Below, one piece after another: positions 35,873 to 44,933 of a DNA stretch of 64,000 bases (position 1 is its first letter; each line of letters opens with the position of its first letter). A program made the position numbers and the translations under genes. Below the pieces are notes generated by a model. That model was given only the letters and a program-made list of their open reading frames with translations. It was not told the DNA's origin and made no database searches. Source of the DNA: an uncultured Pseudomonadota bacterium. Lineage in GTDB: Bacteria > Pseudomonadota > Gammaproteobacteria > Methylococcales > Methylomonadaceae. The stretch spans positions 62,001 to 126,000 of the forward strand of contig CAIQDI010000024.1 in the NCBI GenBank assembly GCA_903870545.1, written 5' to 3'.

Positions 35873-37210
35873 ATGACAAGAAAATATTTTGGAACAGACG
35901 GCATTCGCGGCAAAGTCGGCGTGCCACCCATTACGCCCGATTTTTTATTGAAACTCGGTTGGGCGGCTGGACAAGTGTTTGCGAACGAAGGACATAATTT
36001 TGTTTTGGTGGGCAAAGACACGCGCATTTCTGGTTATATGTTTGAATCGGCATTGGAAGCGGGTTTGACGGCAGCTGGCGTTGATACCCGATTAGTTGGG
36101 CCGATGCCAACGCCCGCGATTGCGTATTTAACGCGCACGTTGCACGCGAAAGCGGGCATTGTGATTAGCGCGTCGCACAATCCGTATTACGATAATGGAA
36201 TTAAGTTTTTTTCAGCACAAGGAACAAAACTACCCGATGAAATCGAACGTAAAATTGAAGCCTATTTAGATTTACCGATTACCACGGTGGAATCGTCAAA
36301 ATTAGGAAAAGCCAAACGGGTAGTGGATGCGGCGGGACGCTATATTGAATTTTGTAAAGCCAGCGTGCCAACGGGAATGACGTTTGACGGCATGAAAATC
36401 GTGGTGGATTGTGCGAATGGCGCAACCTATCACGTTGCGCCGCACGTTTTCACGGAATTGGGCGCAGATGTTATCACCATTGGCGCAGAGCCAGACGGTT
36501 TGAATATCAACGAAGGTTATGGCGCAACCAGTCCTGAAAATTTAGTGAAAACCGTTTTAGAACACCAAGCGCATTTCGGTATTGCGTTAGACGGGGATGG
36601 CGACCGCCTGATTATGGTTGATCACAAAGGTGAATTAGTCGATGGCGACGAGTTAATTTACATCATTGCGAAAGCGCGTTTAAAAGCGGGTTTATTAAGT
36701 GGTCCCGTCGTCGGTACGTTAATGACTAATTTAGGCATGGAACTCGCGCTGAAAGGCTTGAATGTGCCGTTGTTACGCGCCAATGTGGGCGATCGCTATG
36801 TGATTGAAATGTTAGCGGAACACAAAGGAATGCTTGGCGGCGAAAATTCAGGGCATATTATTTGTTTAGATAAAACCACCACCGGAGACGGCATTATTGC
36901 AGCATTGCAAGTGATTGCCGAAATGCAAAAAACGGGGTTATCGCTGCACGATTTGAAATCGGGGATGCAAAAATATCCGCAGGTGTTAATTAACGTGCGA
37001 ACCGCTCAAAAAGTAGATTTAACTCATGAAGGTATTCAACAGGCGGTACGCGCCGTTGAACAAAGTTTAGGAACCGAAGGTCGGGTATTATTGCGTACGT
37101 CTGGAACAGAGCCGCTCATTCGCGTAATGGTTGAAGGGCGTGATCAATCTGACGTGGAAAATTACGCCAAACAGTTAGCTAATGATGTCAAACAGGCAAT
37201 CGCTGCTTGA
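35873..37210 (+). CDS. glmM: Phosphoglucosamine mutase
   Basis: It converts glucosamine-6-phosphate to glucosamine-1-phosphate for UDP-GlcNAc synthesis. The ATG at 35873 gives 445 residues, identical to the E. coli length, beginning [13 protein letters not shown]. The phosphoserine active site is [16 protein letters not shown]; the metal loop is [11 protein letters not shown]; the sugar-binding loop is GGENSGHI; the phosphate-binding loop is [12 protein letters not shown]. In E. coli folP stands between ftsH and glmM; it is absent here. Confidence 0.97.
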   Translation: MTRKYFGTDGIRGKVGVPPITPDFLLKLGWAAGQVFANEGHNFVLVGKDTRISGYMFESALEAGLTAAGVDTRLVGPMPTPAIAYLTRTLHAKAGIVISASHNPYYDNGIKFFSAQGTKLPDEIERKIEAYLDLPITTVESSKLGKAKRVVDAAGRYIEFCKASVPTGMTFDGMKIVVDCANGATYHVAPHVFTELGADVITIGAEPDGLNINEGYGATSPENLVKTVLEHQAHFGIALDGDGDRLIMVDHKGELVDGDELIYIIAKARLKAGLLSGPVVGTLMTNLGMELALKGLNVPLLRANVGDRYVIEMLAEHKGMLGGENSGHIICLDKTTTGDGIIAALQVIAEMQKTGLSLHDLKSGMQKYPQVLINVRTAQKVDLTHEGIQQAVRAVEQSLGTEGRVLLRTSGTEPLIRVMVEGRDQSDVENYAKQLANDVKQAIAA

Positions 37211-37303
37211 ATATAATGACTGTAAACGTTACTATACGCGCCTGTTAGCCGCCTTATGCGGTGTATTTTTGGAATTTTAACCGCTAAAGTTTTGAGTCGG
37301 TCT

Positions 37304-37654
37304 ATGTATCAAGTCATTATTGTTGTTCATGTGTTGTTGGGTTTAGGGGTTGTTGGCTTAGTGCTAATGCAGCAAGGTAAAGGCGCGGATGCCGGTGGTG
37401 GATTTAGTACAGGTTCATCGGGTTCCGTATTTGGCGCACAAGGTGCTGCTTCATTTTTATCACGTTCTACAGCGGTATTAGCGTCATTATTTTTTACAAC
37501 GAGTTTGGGTTTGGCAGTGATGAACAGCCAACAATCCGCCGCGAAAGATTTGATTGTTAATCCTACAGTTCAACAAGATGTACCAAGCATAACACCTGCA
37601 AAACCCGTTTCTGCTGAAGTTCCTGAAGCGAAAGCGGTTGAAAATGCAAAATAA
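37304..37654 (+). CDS. secG: Preprotein translocase subunit SecG
   Basis: This small inner-membrane subunit assists SecYEG. The ATG at 37304 gives 116 residues, MYQVIIVVHVLLGLGVVGLV, with two membrane helices (about 1-22 and 52-72) and the conserved loop LMQQGKGADAGGGFSTGSSGSVFGA. The Ala/Val/Pro-rich tail is longer than minimal SecG. It precedes tRNA-Leu(GAG), as in E. coli (secG-leuU). Confidence 0.96.
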   Translation: MYQVIIVVHVLLGLGVVGLVLMQQGKGADAGGGFSTGSSGSVFGAQGAASFLSRSTAVLASLFFTTSLGLAVMNSQQSAAKDLIVNPTVQQDVPSITPAKPVSAEVPEAKAVENAK

Positions 37655-37663
37655 GATTATTAA

Positions 37664-37747
37664 GCCGATGTGGTGAAATGGTAGACACGCCATCTTGAGG
37701 GGGTGGTGACGCAAGTCGTGCTGGTTCAAATCCAGTCATCGGTACCA
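37664..37747 (+). tRNA. tRNA-Leu (anticodon GAG)
   Basis: The acceptor stem GCCGATG pairs with CATCGGT, and CCA is encoded. The anticodon stem CCATC/GGTGG encloses the loop TTGAGGG with GAG at 37697-37699. A variable arm and the T-loop TTCAAAT are present; the T-arm reads CTGGTTCAAATCCAG. Length is 84 nt. Confidence 0.96.
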
Positions 37748-37780
37748 AATAAGCATCCAAAGTGATGCGAAGAAGTTTAA

Positions 37781-37815
37781 AAACCCGCAAGTTGTATGAC
37801 TTAGCGGGTTTTTTA
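37781..37815 (+). terminator. Rho-independent terminator after tRNA-Leu
   Basis: The arms aaacccgcaagt and acttagcgggttt (one bulged A) surround 6 bases and are followed by TTT. Confidence 0.85.
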
Positions 37816-38031
37816 TTGTCCATCAAGACGAAAATTCGTATTTAAAATTGCCCATTATGTTCAAAGGAATCCGCAAAAAGGGCAGGAAAATTGTTTTTTC
37901 GGTATGGGCAAATAACATTCGCCCTCAATTCACCCAAGAAAAATAGGCACGAATTCACCTGCACCCGTAAAATAGGCGAGCAGTTTTCAAAACAATACTT
38001 AAAATAATCACGAGAAATAATCAAAAAAACT

Positions 38032-40407
38032 ATGGCAGACAGACCAAGACAGCGCGTTAGCCCGCGTTATGACAGACCCAATCCAAACAGAAAAAAACGA
38101 CAACGCTCTTTTTGGGGGTGGTTCAGCGGCAGCATATTTCTGATTGCGTTAGGAATCGGCGGCTTTTTCTTGTTCAGTTATTTGGGCTATCTGGATTATA
38201 ACGTTCGCAAACAATTTGAAGGCAAGCGTTGGGCAATTCCAGCGCGAGTTTACGCCAGTCCCGTGGAGCTTTACGCGGGTTACAGCATGAATGCCGCGCA
38301 GTTTGAAGCGTTGTTAAACACGCTACATTATCGCCAAGATAATAATTTACTTGCCGAAGGAACTTACGTTCGAAAAGCGCAACAAATTACCGTGAAAACG
38401 CGCCCGTTTAGTTTTTGGGATTCGCCGCAAAATAGCAGTTTGATTCGTTTAAACTTCACCGAATCAAACGTCGTGAATATCACCGATTTAGGCAATCAAA
38501 ACGCCGAAATAGCATTATTGCGAATGGATCCCGTGCAAATTGGCAGTTTGTATCCACGCCTCAAAGAAGATCGCGTGCTGATTAAATTGCAAGAAGCACC
38601 GCCCGCGCTGATTAACGCTTTGTTGGCTTCAGAAGATCGTGATTTTTACCATCATTTTGGCATTTCCTTTCGGGGAATTGCCCGCGCCATGTTGGCGAAT
38701 TACCGCGCTGGAGCGATGGTTCAAGGCGGCAGCACCATTACCCAACAATTGGTGAAAAACTTTTATCTCAGTTCCGAACGTAGTTTAACGCGCAAAGTTA
38801 ACGAAGCATTTATGGCGTTAATTTTAGAATATCGTTACAGCAAAGATGAGATTTTAGAGGCGTATTTGAACGAAATTTATTTAGGGCAAAACGGCAATAG
38901 TTCGGTGCATGGTTTTGGTTTAGCGAGCGAGTTTTATTTTGATAGCACGTTGAAAGATTTGCCGTTGCATCAATTGGTTTCATTGGTTTCGCTAGTGCGC
39001 GGGCCGTCGTATTATGATCCACGTCGGGTGGCAGAACGTGCGTTACAGCGACGTAATTTAATTCTCGATGAAATGGCGACCGCGAAATCAATTACCGTGA
39101 AACAAGCGACTGACGCGAAGGCGAAACCGTTGGGCGTAATTGCCAATGTTCACCGTTCAGCAAATCGTTATCCGTATTTTATGGATTTGGTGAAACGGCA
39201 ATTAAGTCAGGAATATCGCGAAGAAGATTTAACGTCGGAAGGCTTGAGTATTTTCACCACGTTGGATACGCGCGTTCAAGATACGCTTGAACAAACGGTT
39301 AAAAATCAACTGGTTCAACTGGAAAAACTACCAAAAGCCACCGATAATTTAGAAGCCGCTGCGGTGGTCACTCGTCGTGATAGCGGTGAAATTGCCGCGT
39401 TAACCAGTGGACGCGAAGTGGTTTCGTCGGGTTTTAATCGCGCTTTGGATGCGGTGCGTCCGATTGGTTCCTTAATCAAACCGGTGATTTATTTAACAGC
39501 GTTGAACAATCCGAAAAAATATACGATTACCACGTCGGTGAGTGACAGCGAAATCGTGGTGCCGAATAAAGGCAGCGAGCCGTGGATTCCTAAAAATTAC
39601 GACCACCGCGAACACGGCAACGTCAGTTTGCATCAAGCGTTGGCGCATTCGTACAACTTAGCCACGGTGCGCGTCGGCATGGATGTAGGTGTGGATAATG
39701 TCATTGAAACATTACGAAATATGGGCGTAACGCGCGAAGTCGAATCGTTCCCGTCGTTTTTATTGGGTTCAGCCCAACTCACGCCGTTGGATGTGACGCA
39801 AATGTATCAAACGTTGGCGGGTGATGGGTTTTTAAGTCGATTGAAAGCGATTCGCGCGGTGGTTTCAGCGAAAGGTGAACGCTTGCAAAGTTATCCGTTT
39901 ATTGTCAAACAAGCGATTGATCCAGGCGTGACGTACATTGTAAATACCATGTTGCAGGAAGTAATGACCGAAGGAACCGGACACAAAGCGTACGATGTTT
40001 TCCCAAAAAGTTATGGTTTGGTCGGCAAAACCGGCACGACCAACGATGCCAAAGACAGTTGGTTTGCCGGTTATTCGGGCGATTATTTGTCGGTAGTTTG
40101 GGTGGGACGCGATGATAATAAACCGATGGGGTTAACGGGTGCGACAGGCGCGTTGCCGGTTTGGTTAGCGATAATGAAACAAATTTCGACACAACCTGTG
40201 AATTTAATTGCGCCAGACAATATCAAAATGGCTTCGCACAGTAATTGTTCCAATTCGCGCCGTTATCCCTATATTGCTGGTTCAGAACCGCGTGCAACAA
40301 GTTGTGATGAAGGCGGCAGCAATGGTTATTTCACGCCTGAAACAGGTAATGATTCGGCTGCGCCACTCGATTCGCCTGTTAGCGACGAATTGCCCGAAAA
40401 TTTTTAG
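38032..40407 (+). CDS. mrcB: Penicillin-binding protein 1B
   Basis: This bifunctional enzyme polymerises and cross-links peptidoglycan. The 791 residues comprise a basic cytoplasmic N-terminus, one membrane helix (about 27-50), a UB2H-like domain (RWAIPARVYASPVELYAGY), the GT51 glycosyltransferase with the catalytic glutamate in ASEDRDFYHHFGI and QGGSTITQQLVKNFYL, and the transpeptidase with SLIK (SxxK) in PIGSLIKPV, SYN in HSYNLA, and KTGTT. The UB2H-like segment marks PBP1B rather than PBP1A and predicts activation by an outer-membrane lipoprotein of the LpoB kind. Confidence 0.95.
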   Translation: MADRPRQRVSPRYDRPNPNRKKRQRSFWGWFSGSIFLIALGIGGFFLFSYLGYLDYNVRKQFEGKRWAIPARVYASPVELYAGYSMNAAQFEALLNTLHYRQDNNLLAEGTYVRKAQQITVKTRPFSFWDSPQNSSLIRLNFTESNVVNITDLGNQNAEIALLRMDPVQIGSLYPRLKEDRVLIKLQEAPPALINALLASEDRDFYHHFGISFRGIARAMLANYRAGAMVQGGSTITQQLVKNFYLSSERSLTRKVNEAFMALILEYRYSKDEILEAYLNEIYLGQNGNSSVHGFGLASEFYFDSTLKDLPLHQLVSLVSLVRGPSYYDPRRVAERALQRRNLILDEMATAKSITVKQATDAKAKPLGVIANVHRSANRYPYFMDLVKRQLSQEYREEDLTSEGLSIFTTLDTRVQDTLEQTVKNQLVQLEKLPKATDNLEAAAVVTRRDSGEIAALTSGREVVSSGFNRALDAVRPIGSLIKPVIYLTALNNPKKYTITTSVSDSEIVVPNKGSEPWIPKNYDHREHGNVSLHQALAHSYNLATVRVGMDVGVDNVIETLRNMGVTREVESFPSFLLGSAQLTPLDVTQMYQTLAGDGFLSRLKAIRAVVSAKGERLQSYPFIVKQAIDPGVTYIVNTMLQEVMTEGTGHKAYDVFPKSYGLVGKTGTTNDAKDSWFAGYSGDYLSVVWVGRDDNKPMGLTGATGALPVWLAIMKQISTQPVNLIAPDNIKMASHSNCSNSRRYPYIAGSEPRATSCDEGGSNGYFTPETGNDSAAPLDSPVSDELPENF

Positions 40408-40423
40408 TGTTTAGTCGAGAAAA

Positions 40424-41050
40424 ATGATGAAAAAAATACGTTTTTTAGGTGTCGCAGTATTGAGTTTAATGAGTTTTATTGCCGCTGCGGACGATGTACC
40501 GGTGAAGCAATTGAAAGCCTTTTTGGCTTCAGCCAAAACCATCACGGCGAATTTTAAACAGGTGTTAATTAACGAAGCGGGGGATCCGTTTCAAACCAGT
40601 TCGGGCTTGTTTTATTTACAACGCCCGGGGAAATTTCGGTGGGATTATACCAAGCCCTTTCAACAGCAAATTATTTCCACGTCCGGCAAAGTGTGGTTTT
40701 ATGACACCGATTTGGAACAAGTGACGATTAAAAAATTAGATGAATCGGTGGGTTCAACGCCCGCGTTATTGTTGAGTGGCGATGTGCCGTTGGAGGATAA
40801 TTATTCGATTCAACAACAAGGTTCAGAAGGCGATATGAACTGGGTCAAACTGGTGCCGAAAAGCCAAGATAGCACGTTTAAATATGTGTTAATTGGGCTT
40901 GAAAAAGGCGTGTTGAGTGGAATGCAATTGAATGATAATTTTGGGCAATTAACGCGAATTTATTTTTCAAATTTAAAAGTGAATCAACCTGTCGAGGCGA
41001 ATTTGTTTGAATTTATTGCTCCAAAAGGAGTGGATGTATTTTCAGAATGA
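40424..41050 (+). CDS. lolA: Outer-membrane lipoprotein carrier protein LolA
   Basis: This periplasmic chaperone ferries lipoproteins from LolCDE to LolB. A signal peptide (KKIRFLGVAVLSLMSFIAAA) precedes a 185-residue mature part with the LolA pattern: ANFKQVLINEAGDPFQTSSG, FYLQRPGKFRWDYTKPF, VWFYDTDLEQVTIKKLDE, ALLLSG and FSNLKVNQPVEANLFEF. The conserved Arg in RPGKFRW helps close the hydrophobic cavity. It starts 16 bp after mrcB. The matching ABC transporter genes lie near 12-14 kb. Confidence 0.95.
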   Translation: MMKKIRFLGVAVLSLMSFIAAADDVPVKQLKAFLASAKTITANFKQVLINEAGDPFQTSSGLFYLQRPGKFRWDYTKPFQQQIISTSGKVWFYDTDLEQVTIKKLDESVGSTPALLLSGDVPLEDNYSIQQQGSEGDMNWVKLVPKSQDSTFKYVLIGLEKGVLSGMQLNDNFGQLTRIYFSNLKVNQPVEANLFEFIAPKGVDVFSE

Positions 41051-41290
41051 CAAGCGTAACGGCGCGAGGCGTAAATTTAAAAACCTGTTGTTTTTTATCG
41101 ACATGGTGTGATTCATTTTTACTTATTTCTTTTACTCGTTGATAAATAACGAAATATCTAGGTTTTAAAAATGGCTTTAAAACTTGTATGGAAATAATTT
41201 TGCTGGTATTATCGCTGTCGTGACATAAGTTTTGTTGTATAAAAACAAATTTAAAACTTGTAACCCAAGCAATTTCTGAGGATTAAACAA

Positions 41291-42187
41291 ATGACAAAAA
41301 CAAAATTAGTTTTAGGTGTAACGACGACCTTACTAGCATTCGCAGCAGCGACCGTCGCGCCAGAAGCCGCTGCACACGCTGGCAAAAAAGCACACAAACA
41401 TGCTAAAAAAGCAGCTACTTACCAAACAACTGAAACGCATTCTTCATCGTTTTCACATTCTTCAAGCAATGCGAAAGTTGACGCTTTGGAATCACAATTG
41501 CAATCTATGCAAGCTGAAATTCGCAGCTTGAGAGCGGCTTCAGGTCATCACCAAGTTGACCCAGATACAGCAAAAGTTCAAGAGTTGGATCAATGGATGC
41601 AATCTACCAAAGAACACAAAGAACATCACAAAGGCGGCAAAGACAACATGGTGTTCTTCCGTGGTGGTTATGACTTTGGCAATGATTCTCGTGGCGACGG
41701 TATCGATATTTTAGCGGGTGCCGGTGGCACAGGCGCAGTCAATTCAGATGCTTGGTATTTTGGTGCAGGTTTTGATTGGAGCATTAACGACAATTTATTC
41801 GGTATGATGCAAGGCACCGAAGTATTAGCTGAGTTAATGTTTGATTATAAAGAATTTTCAGACAAAGCGACGAGTACATTGACTAAAGCAGGCGTGACCG
41901 TTAATCAATTAACATTAGCCGCGTCACCAAAAATTAAATTCCTAAAAGGTAGCGCATTCCGCCCTTGGTTGATCCCAGCTGGCTTTGAAATCAGTGTTAT
42001 CAGCCCACCATCTGGTGCAGTTACAGTATTAAACCCAGGTATCATGTTCGGTGCCGGTGCGGATTATAAAATTTGGAAAGATATTTATGTTGGTGCCGAT
42101 GCACGTTACCACTATTCTGCTGACAATATCGACGGCGTGAATACTGACGGCGTAACCGCTGGTGGTTATTTAGGTTTAGGTTTCTAA
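41291..42187 (+). CDS. Outer-membrane beta-barrel protein with N-terminal coiled coil
   Basis: The 298-residue protein has a signal peptide (TKLVLGVTTTLLAFAAATVAPEAAA), a His/Lys-rich stretch (HAGKKAHKHAKKA), a short coiled coil (KVDALESQLQSMQAEIRSL) and then alternating amphipathic strands from about residue 118 (MVFFRGGYDFGND to GGYLGLGF). The terminal Phe is the usual BamA recognition residue. The coiled coil may trimerise or reach the peptidoglycan. No specific porin family was recognised. It has a good ribosome site (GAGGA) and its own terminator; 240 bp without genes precede it. Confidence 0.85.
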   Translation: MTKTKLVLGVTTTLLAFAAATVAPEAAAHAGKKAHKHAKKAATYQTTETHSSSFSHSSSNAKVDALESQLQSMQAEIRSLRAASGHHQVDPDTAKVQELDQWMQSTKEHKEHHKGGKDNMVFFRGGYDFGNDSRGDGIDILAGAGGTGAVNSDAWYFGAGFDWSINDNLFGMMQGTEVLAELMFDYKEFSDKATSTLTKAGVTVNQLTLAASPKIKFLKGSAFRPWLIPAGFEISVISPPSGAVTVLNPGIMFGAGADYKIWKDIYVGADARYHYSADNIDGVNTDGVTAGGYLGLGF

Positions 42188-42213
42188 GTTGTTGTAAAAA
42201 ACAAACGTGAAAC

Positions 42214-42243
42214 AAAAAAGGAGCTGAAAAGCTCCTTTTTTTT
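42214..42243 (+). terminator. Rho-independent terminator
   Basis: The arms aaaaaaggagct (42214-42225) and agctcctttttt (42230-42241) enclose a GAAA tetraloop, and T residues follow. Confidence 0.95.
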
Positions 42244-42371
42244 GCCTAAAATTTCGCGCAAGTCATTAAAATTTCACATAACTTCATTAAGCTAAACGCA
42301 TTGTTCATTTTCACAACAAACTGCCGATAAACCCAATGTTACTTTTATTTTAATTTTTAAGGAATGCTGTC

Positions 42372-42569
42372 ATGAATTTTGAAACACTTTTGAATACTTT
42401 TAATGCGCCGATTGACGAAGAAGTGTGTGCCAGTTTAACGTCTTCTTTTTGTCCTGAAATTGTGACGCTGTTGAATTCGCACAGCTTGAACGCAAAGAAA
42501 ACCTTTTCGTATTTATTACCAACAGCACAAGATTACGGCTTTGATGAACACGCGCACGGATTGTCATAG
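42372..42569 (+). CDS. Small hypothetical protein
   Basis: This 65-residue protein follows a plausible ribosome site (AAGGAA). It is acidic, without signal peptide or membrane helix, and has two cysteines (EEVCASLTSSFCPEI) and a C-terminal DEHAHGLS. No family was recognised. Its TAG overlaps a GTG that opens a second short frame, so the pair could be coupled or be one gene split by a frameshift. Confidence 0.55.
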   Translation: MNFETLLNTFNAPIDEEVCASLTSSFCPEIVTLLNSHSLNAKKTFSYLLPTAQDYGFDEHAHGLS

Positions 42570-42634
42570 TGATTGAATCTTTTGTTGTTCATGTCGAAAA
42601 TGGTCAGGTTCAAATTCAGCATTGCCACGATTAA
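42569..42634 (+). CDS. Possible 21-residue coupled ORF or broken C-terminus
   Basis: GTG overlaps the preceding stop codon (taGTG). The product IESFVVHVENGQVQIQHCHD ends in a His-Cys-His cluster. Its hydrophobic pattern looks protein-like and would extend the upstream small protein sensibly if a single-base frameshift separated them. Confidence 0.3.
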   Translation: MIESFVVHVENGQVQIQHCHD

Positions 42635-42721
42635 ATCGCCACTGCGATATTTTTTCACACAAAACTCGCGTTAGCCTTTATCATATTGGTTCATTTTTTT
42701 AGAATTTTAAAGGTTTTAACC

Positions 42722-43204
42722 ATGCAAATTAGCAACAACACGGCAGTTTCTATTCATTACACGCTCACAAATGAAGAAGGCGAAATTATCGACAGCAGCG
42801 TTGGCAACGAAGTTCTTTCGTATTTACACGGCACGGGCAGCATCATTGTTGGTTTGGAAAAAGTGTTAGACGGCAGATCCGTCGGCGATGTATTTACCGC
42901 GCACATTCCAGCGTCAGACGCTTACGGAAAAATTCTTGAAGATCGCGTGCAAGTGATTTCGCGCGATATGTTTGAAGGCATTGATAACATTGAAGTGGGA
43001 ATGCAATTTCACGCGGACGTAAGCGAAGGCCCAGGCGTGGTAACAGTGATTGCAATCGATGGCGAAAATATCACGATTGACGGCAATCATCCGTTAGCGG
43101 GAATGCCACTGCATTTTGAAATAGAAGTGATAGATGTTCGTCCAGCGACCGAAGAAGAAATCGAACACGGTCACATTCACGGTGCGGGCGGACATCACCA
43201 CTAA
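42722..43204 (+). CDS. slyD: FKBP-type peptidyl-prolyl isomerase SlyD
   Basis: The ATG at 42722 gives 160 residues starting MQISNNTAVSIHYTLTNEEG. The FKBP domain is interrupted by the IF chaperone insert (about 72-125), and IDSSVGNEVLSYLHGTGSIIVGLEKVLDG is the classical SlyD N-terminal block. The tail HGHIHGAGGHHH can bind nickel, as in SlyD proteins that deliver metal to hydrogenases. The longer frame from 42686 adds 12 residues outside the family. fabI starts 27 bp later. Confidence 0.94.
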   Translation: MQISNNTAVSIHYTLTNEEGEIIDSSVGNEVLSYLHGTGSIIVGLEKVLDGRSVGDVFTAHIPASDAYGKILEDRVQVISRDMFEGIDNIEVGMQFHADVSEGPGVVTVIAIDGENITIDGNHPLAGMPLHFEIEVIDVRPATEEEIEHGHIHGAGGHHH

Positions 43205-43231
43205 TCGTTTCGATTTTCAGGAGTAGCGTTT

Positions 43232-44014
43232 ATGGCTTTTATGCAAGGCAAACGAGTTTTAATCGTGGGCTTAATTAGCAATCGTTCGATTGCGTGGGGA
43301 ATTGCCCAAGCCATGCGTCGTGAAGGTGCAGAACTGGCGTTCACTTACCAAAATGAAAAGCTCCAAGAGCGCGTGGCAAAAATGGCGGCAGAATGTGGTT
43401 CGTCGATTGCGATTGAATGCGATGTGAGCAGTGACGACCAAATTAACCATGTTTTTGCAGAACTCGGCAAACACTGGGATGGTTTGGATTGCATCGTGCA
43501 TTCGGTTGCCTTTGCGCCGCGTGAAGCATTAGACGGTGATTATGTCGAAGCGACTACTCGCGACAATTTCCGCATCGCGCACGATATTAGTTCTTACAGT
43601 TTTACCGCGTTGGCGAAAGCGGGACGTTCAATGATGGCGGGTCGTAATGGTGCGTTGTTGACGTTGAGTTATTTGGGTGCAGAACGCGCCATTCCAAATT
43701 ACAATGTAATGGGTGTGGCGAAAGCCAGTTTAGAAGCGAATGTGCGTTATATGGCGGCGGCGTTGGGTGCGGAAGGTACGCGCGTGAATGCCATTTCAGC
43801 CGGGCCCATTAGAACGCTAGCGGCTTCGGGCATTAACGATTTCAAAGCGATGTTAGGCAAAGCAGCCGATGCGTCACCCTTGAAAAAGAATGTCACGATT
43901 GAAGAAGTCGGCAATGCAGCGGCATTTTTATGTTCAGATTTAGCGTCAGGCATCACCGGTGAACTTACTTATGTTGATTGTGGTTACAACATTATGGGAT
44001 TAGCGACGGTTTAG
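43232..44014 (+). CDS. fabI: Enoyl-[acyl-carrier-protein] reductase FabI
   Basis: It performs the last reduction of each fatty-acid elongation cycle with NADH. The 260-residue short-chain dehydrogenase begins [25 protein letters not shown], the FabI variant of the cofactor loop. The catalytic Tyr and Lys lie in [22 protein letters not shown] (Y-x6-K), and [17 protein letters not shown] is the substrate-loop region. A good ribosome site (AGGAG) precedes it. Confidence 0.97.
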   Translation: MAFMQGKRVLIVGLISNRSIAWGIAQAMRREGAELAFTYQNEKLQERVAKMAAECGSSIAIECDVSSDDQINHVFAELGKHWDGLDCIVHSVAFAPREALDGDYVEATTRDNFRIAHDISSYSFTALAKAGRSMMAGRNGALLTLSYLGAERAIPNYNVMGVAKASLEANVRYMAAALGAEGTRVNAISAGPIRTLAASGINDFKAMLGKAADASPLKKNVTIEEVGNAAAFLCSDLASGITGELTYVDCGYNIMGLATV

Positions 44015-44166
44015 TTTTATTTAAAATGGGCGGTGACGTTTTAACGAATGTCACCGTTAACAAAAGCAAAAATAGCGCATTATTTTAATAGCGTCGATTT
44101 GACTTTTGTAAGACTGAATGGCACTTTTGTGTTCGGGGGATTGCGCTGTCGAAGGTAACGCTGAGA

Positions 44167-44242
44167 TGGTGCCCGGGGGCGGAATCGAACCGTCGACACA
44201 AGGATTTTCAATCCTTTGCTCTACCGACTGAGCTACCCGGGC
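44167..44242 (-). tRNA. tRNA-Phe (anticodon GAA), copy 1
   Basis: Read on the minus strand, the acceptor GCCCGGG pairs with CCCGGGC and CCA is encoded. The D-loop reads AGCTCAGTCGGTAGAGC and the anticodon loop TTGAAAA (GAA complementary to 44207-44209). The T-loop is TTCGATT. Length is 76 nt. Confidence 0.97.
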
Positions 44243-44278
44243 GTTTTGAAACGTGAGTGAAGCTAGAACTCTTTTAAA

Positions 44279-44354
44279 TGGTGCCCGGGGGCGGAATCGA
44301 ACCGTCGACACAAGGATTTTCAATCCTTTGCTCTACCGACTGAGCTACCCGGGC
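44279..44354 (-). tRNA. tRNA-Phe (anticodon GAA), copy 2
   Basis: This is an identical 76-nt copy of the neighbouring tRNA-Phe, 36 bp away, with all stems, GAA anticodon and CCA. It is transcribed first; the two probably form one transcript. Confidence 0.97.
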
Positions 44355-44483
44355 GACACCTGTAAAAGAAGGCGTATTAAACTTGATTCCACGCGCCTCG
44401 TCAATCACTAATGTGATTTTTAACAACATTAGCCTACTAAATCGCGTAAAATCACCGCTTTTACCGCGAAATTTACTATATTT

Positions 44484-44933
44484 ATGGTTTGGAAACCTCA
44501 TGTTACTGTTGCGGCGATTATTGAACGCAAGCAACGTTTTTTACTGGTTGAAGAAACCACGCTGTATGGTCTGCAATTCAATCAACCCGCAGGACATTTA
44601 GAAGAAAACGAAGATTTAATTGCCGCAGTCACACGCGAAGTGTTGGAAGAAACGGCGTGGCACTTCACGCCTGAATACGTTTCTGGCGTGCATTTATGGC
44701 GACGAAATCCTGACAGCCCAACATTTGTCCGATTTTGTTTTGTGGGGGAATGTTACGACCACCAACCTTCGCAACCGTTGGATGACGGCATCATTGCGAC
44801 GCATTGGCTAACCCGTGACGAAATCGCCACAAAACCATTACGAAGTCCGTTAGTTTTAACGTCAATCGATGACTATTTAAACGGTCAACGTTACCCACTT
44901 TCACTTTTACAATCATTTCTGGATTATGCCTAA
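44484..44933 (+). CDS. nudJ: Nudix phosphatase NudJ
   Basis: E. coli NudJ hydrolyses nucleoside and thiamine pyrophosphates. The 149 residues contain the Nudix box [20 protein letters not shown] followed by TAW; the catalytic REVLEE is intact, while the usual Gly after EExG is Ala. The family block [12 protein letters not shown] and the segment [16 protein letters not shown] match NudJ. The gene overlaps mnmA by 8 bp, as nudJ-mnmA neighbours do in E. coli. Confidence 0.93.
   Translation: MVWKPHVTVAAIIERKQRFLLVEETTLYGLQFNQPAGHLEENEDLIAAVTREVLEETAWHFTPEYVSGVHLWRRNPDSPTFVRFCFVGECYDHQPSQPLDDGIIATHWLTRDEIATKPLRSPLVLTSIDDYLNGQRYPLSLLQSFLDYA

Noticed and set aside
37816-38031. Possible small gene upstream of mrcB
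   Set aside because: Only a 60-codon minus-strand frame without ribosome site or recognisable pattern was seen.
44031-44056. Inverted repeat cggtgac / gtcaccg after fabI as terminator
   Set aside because: The stem is short with a 12-base loop and no T-run follows, so a terminator call is not supported.
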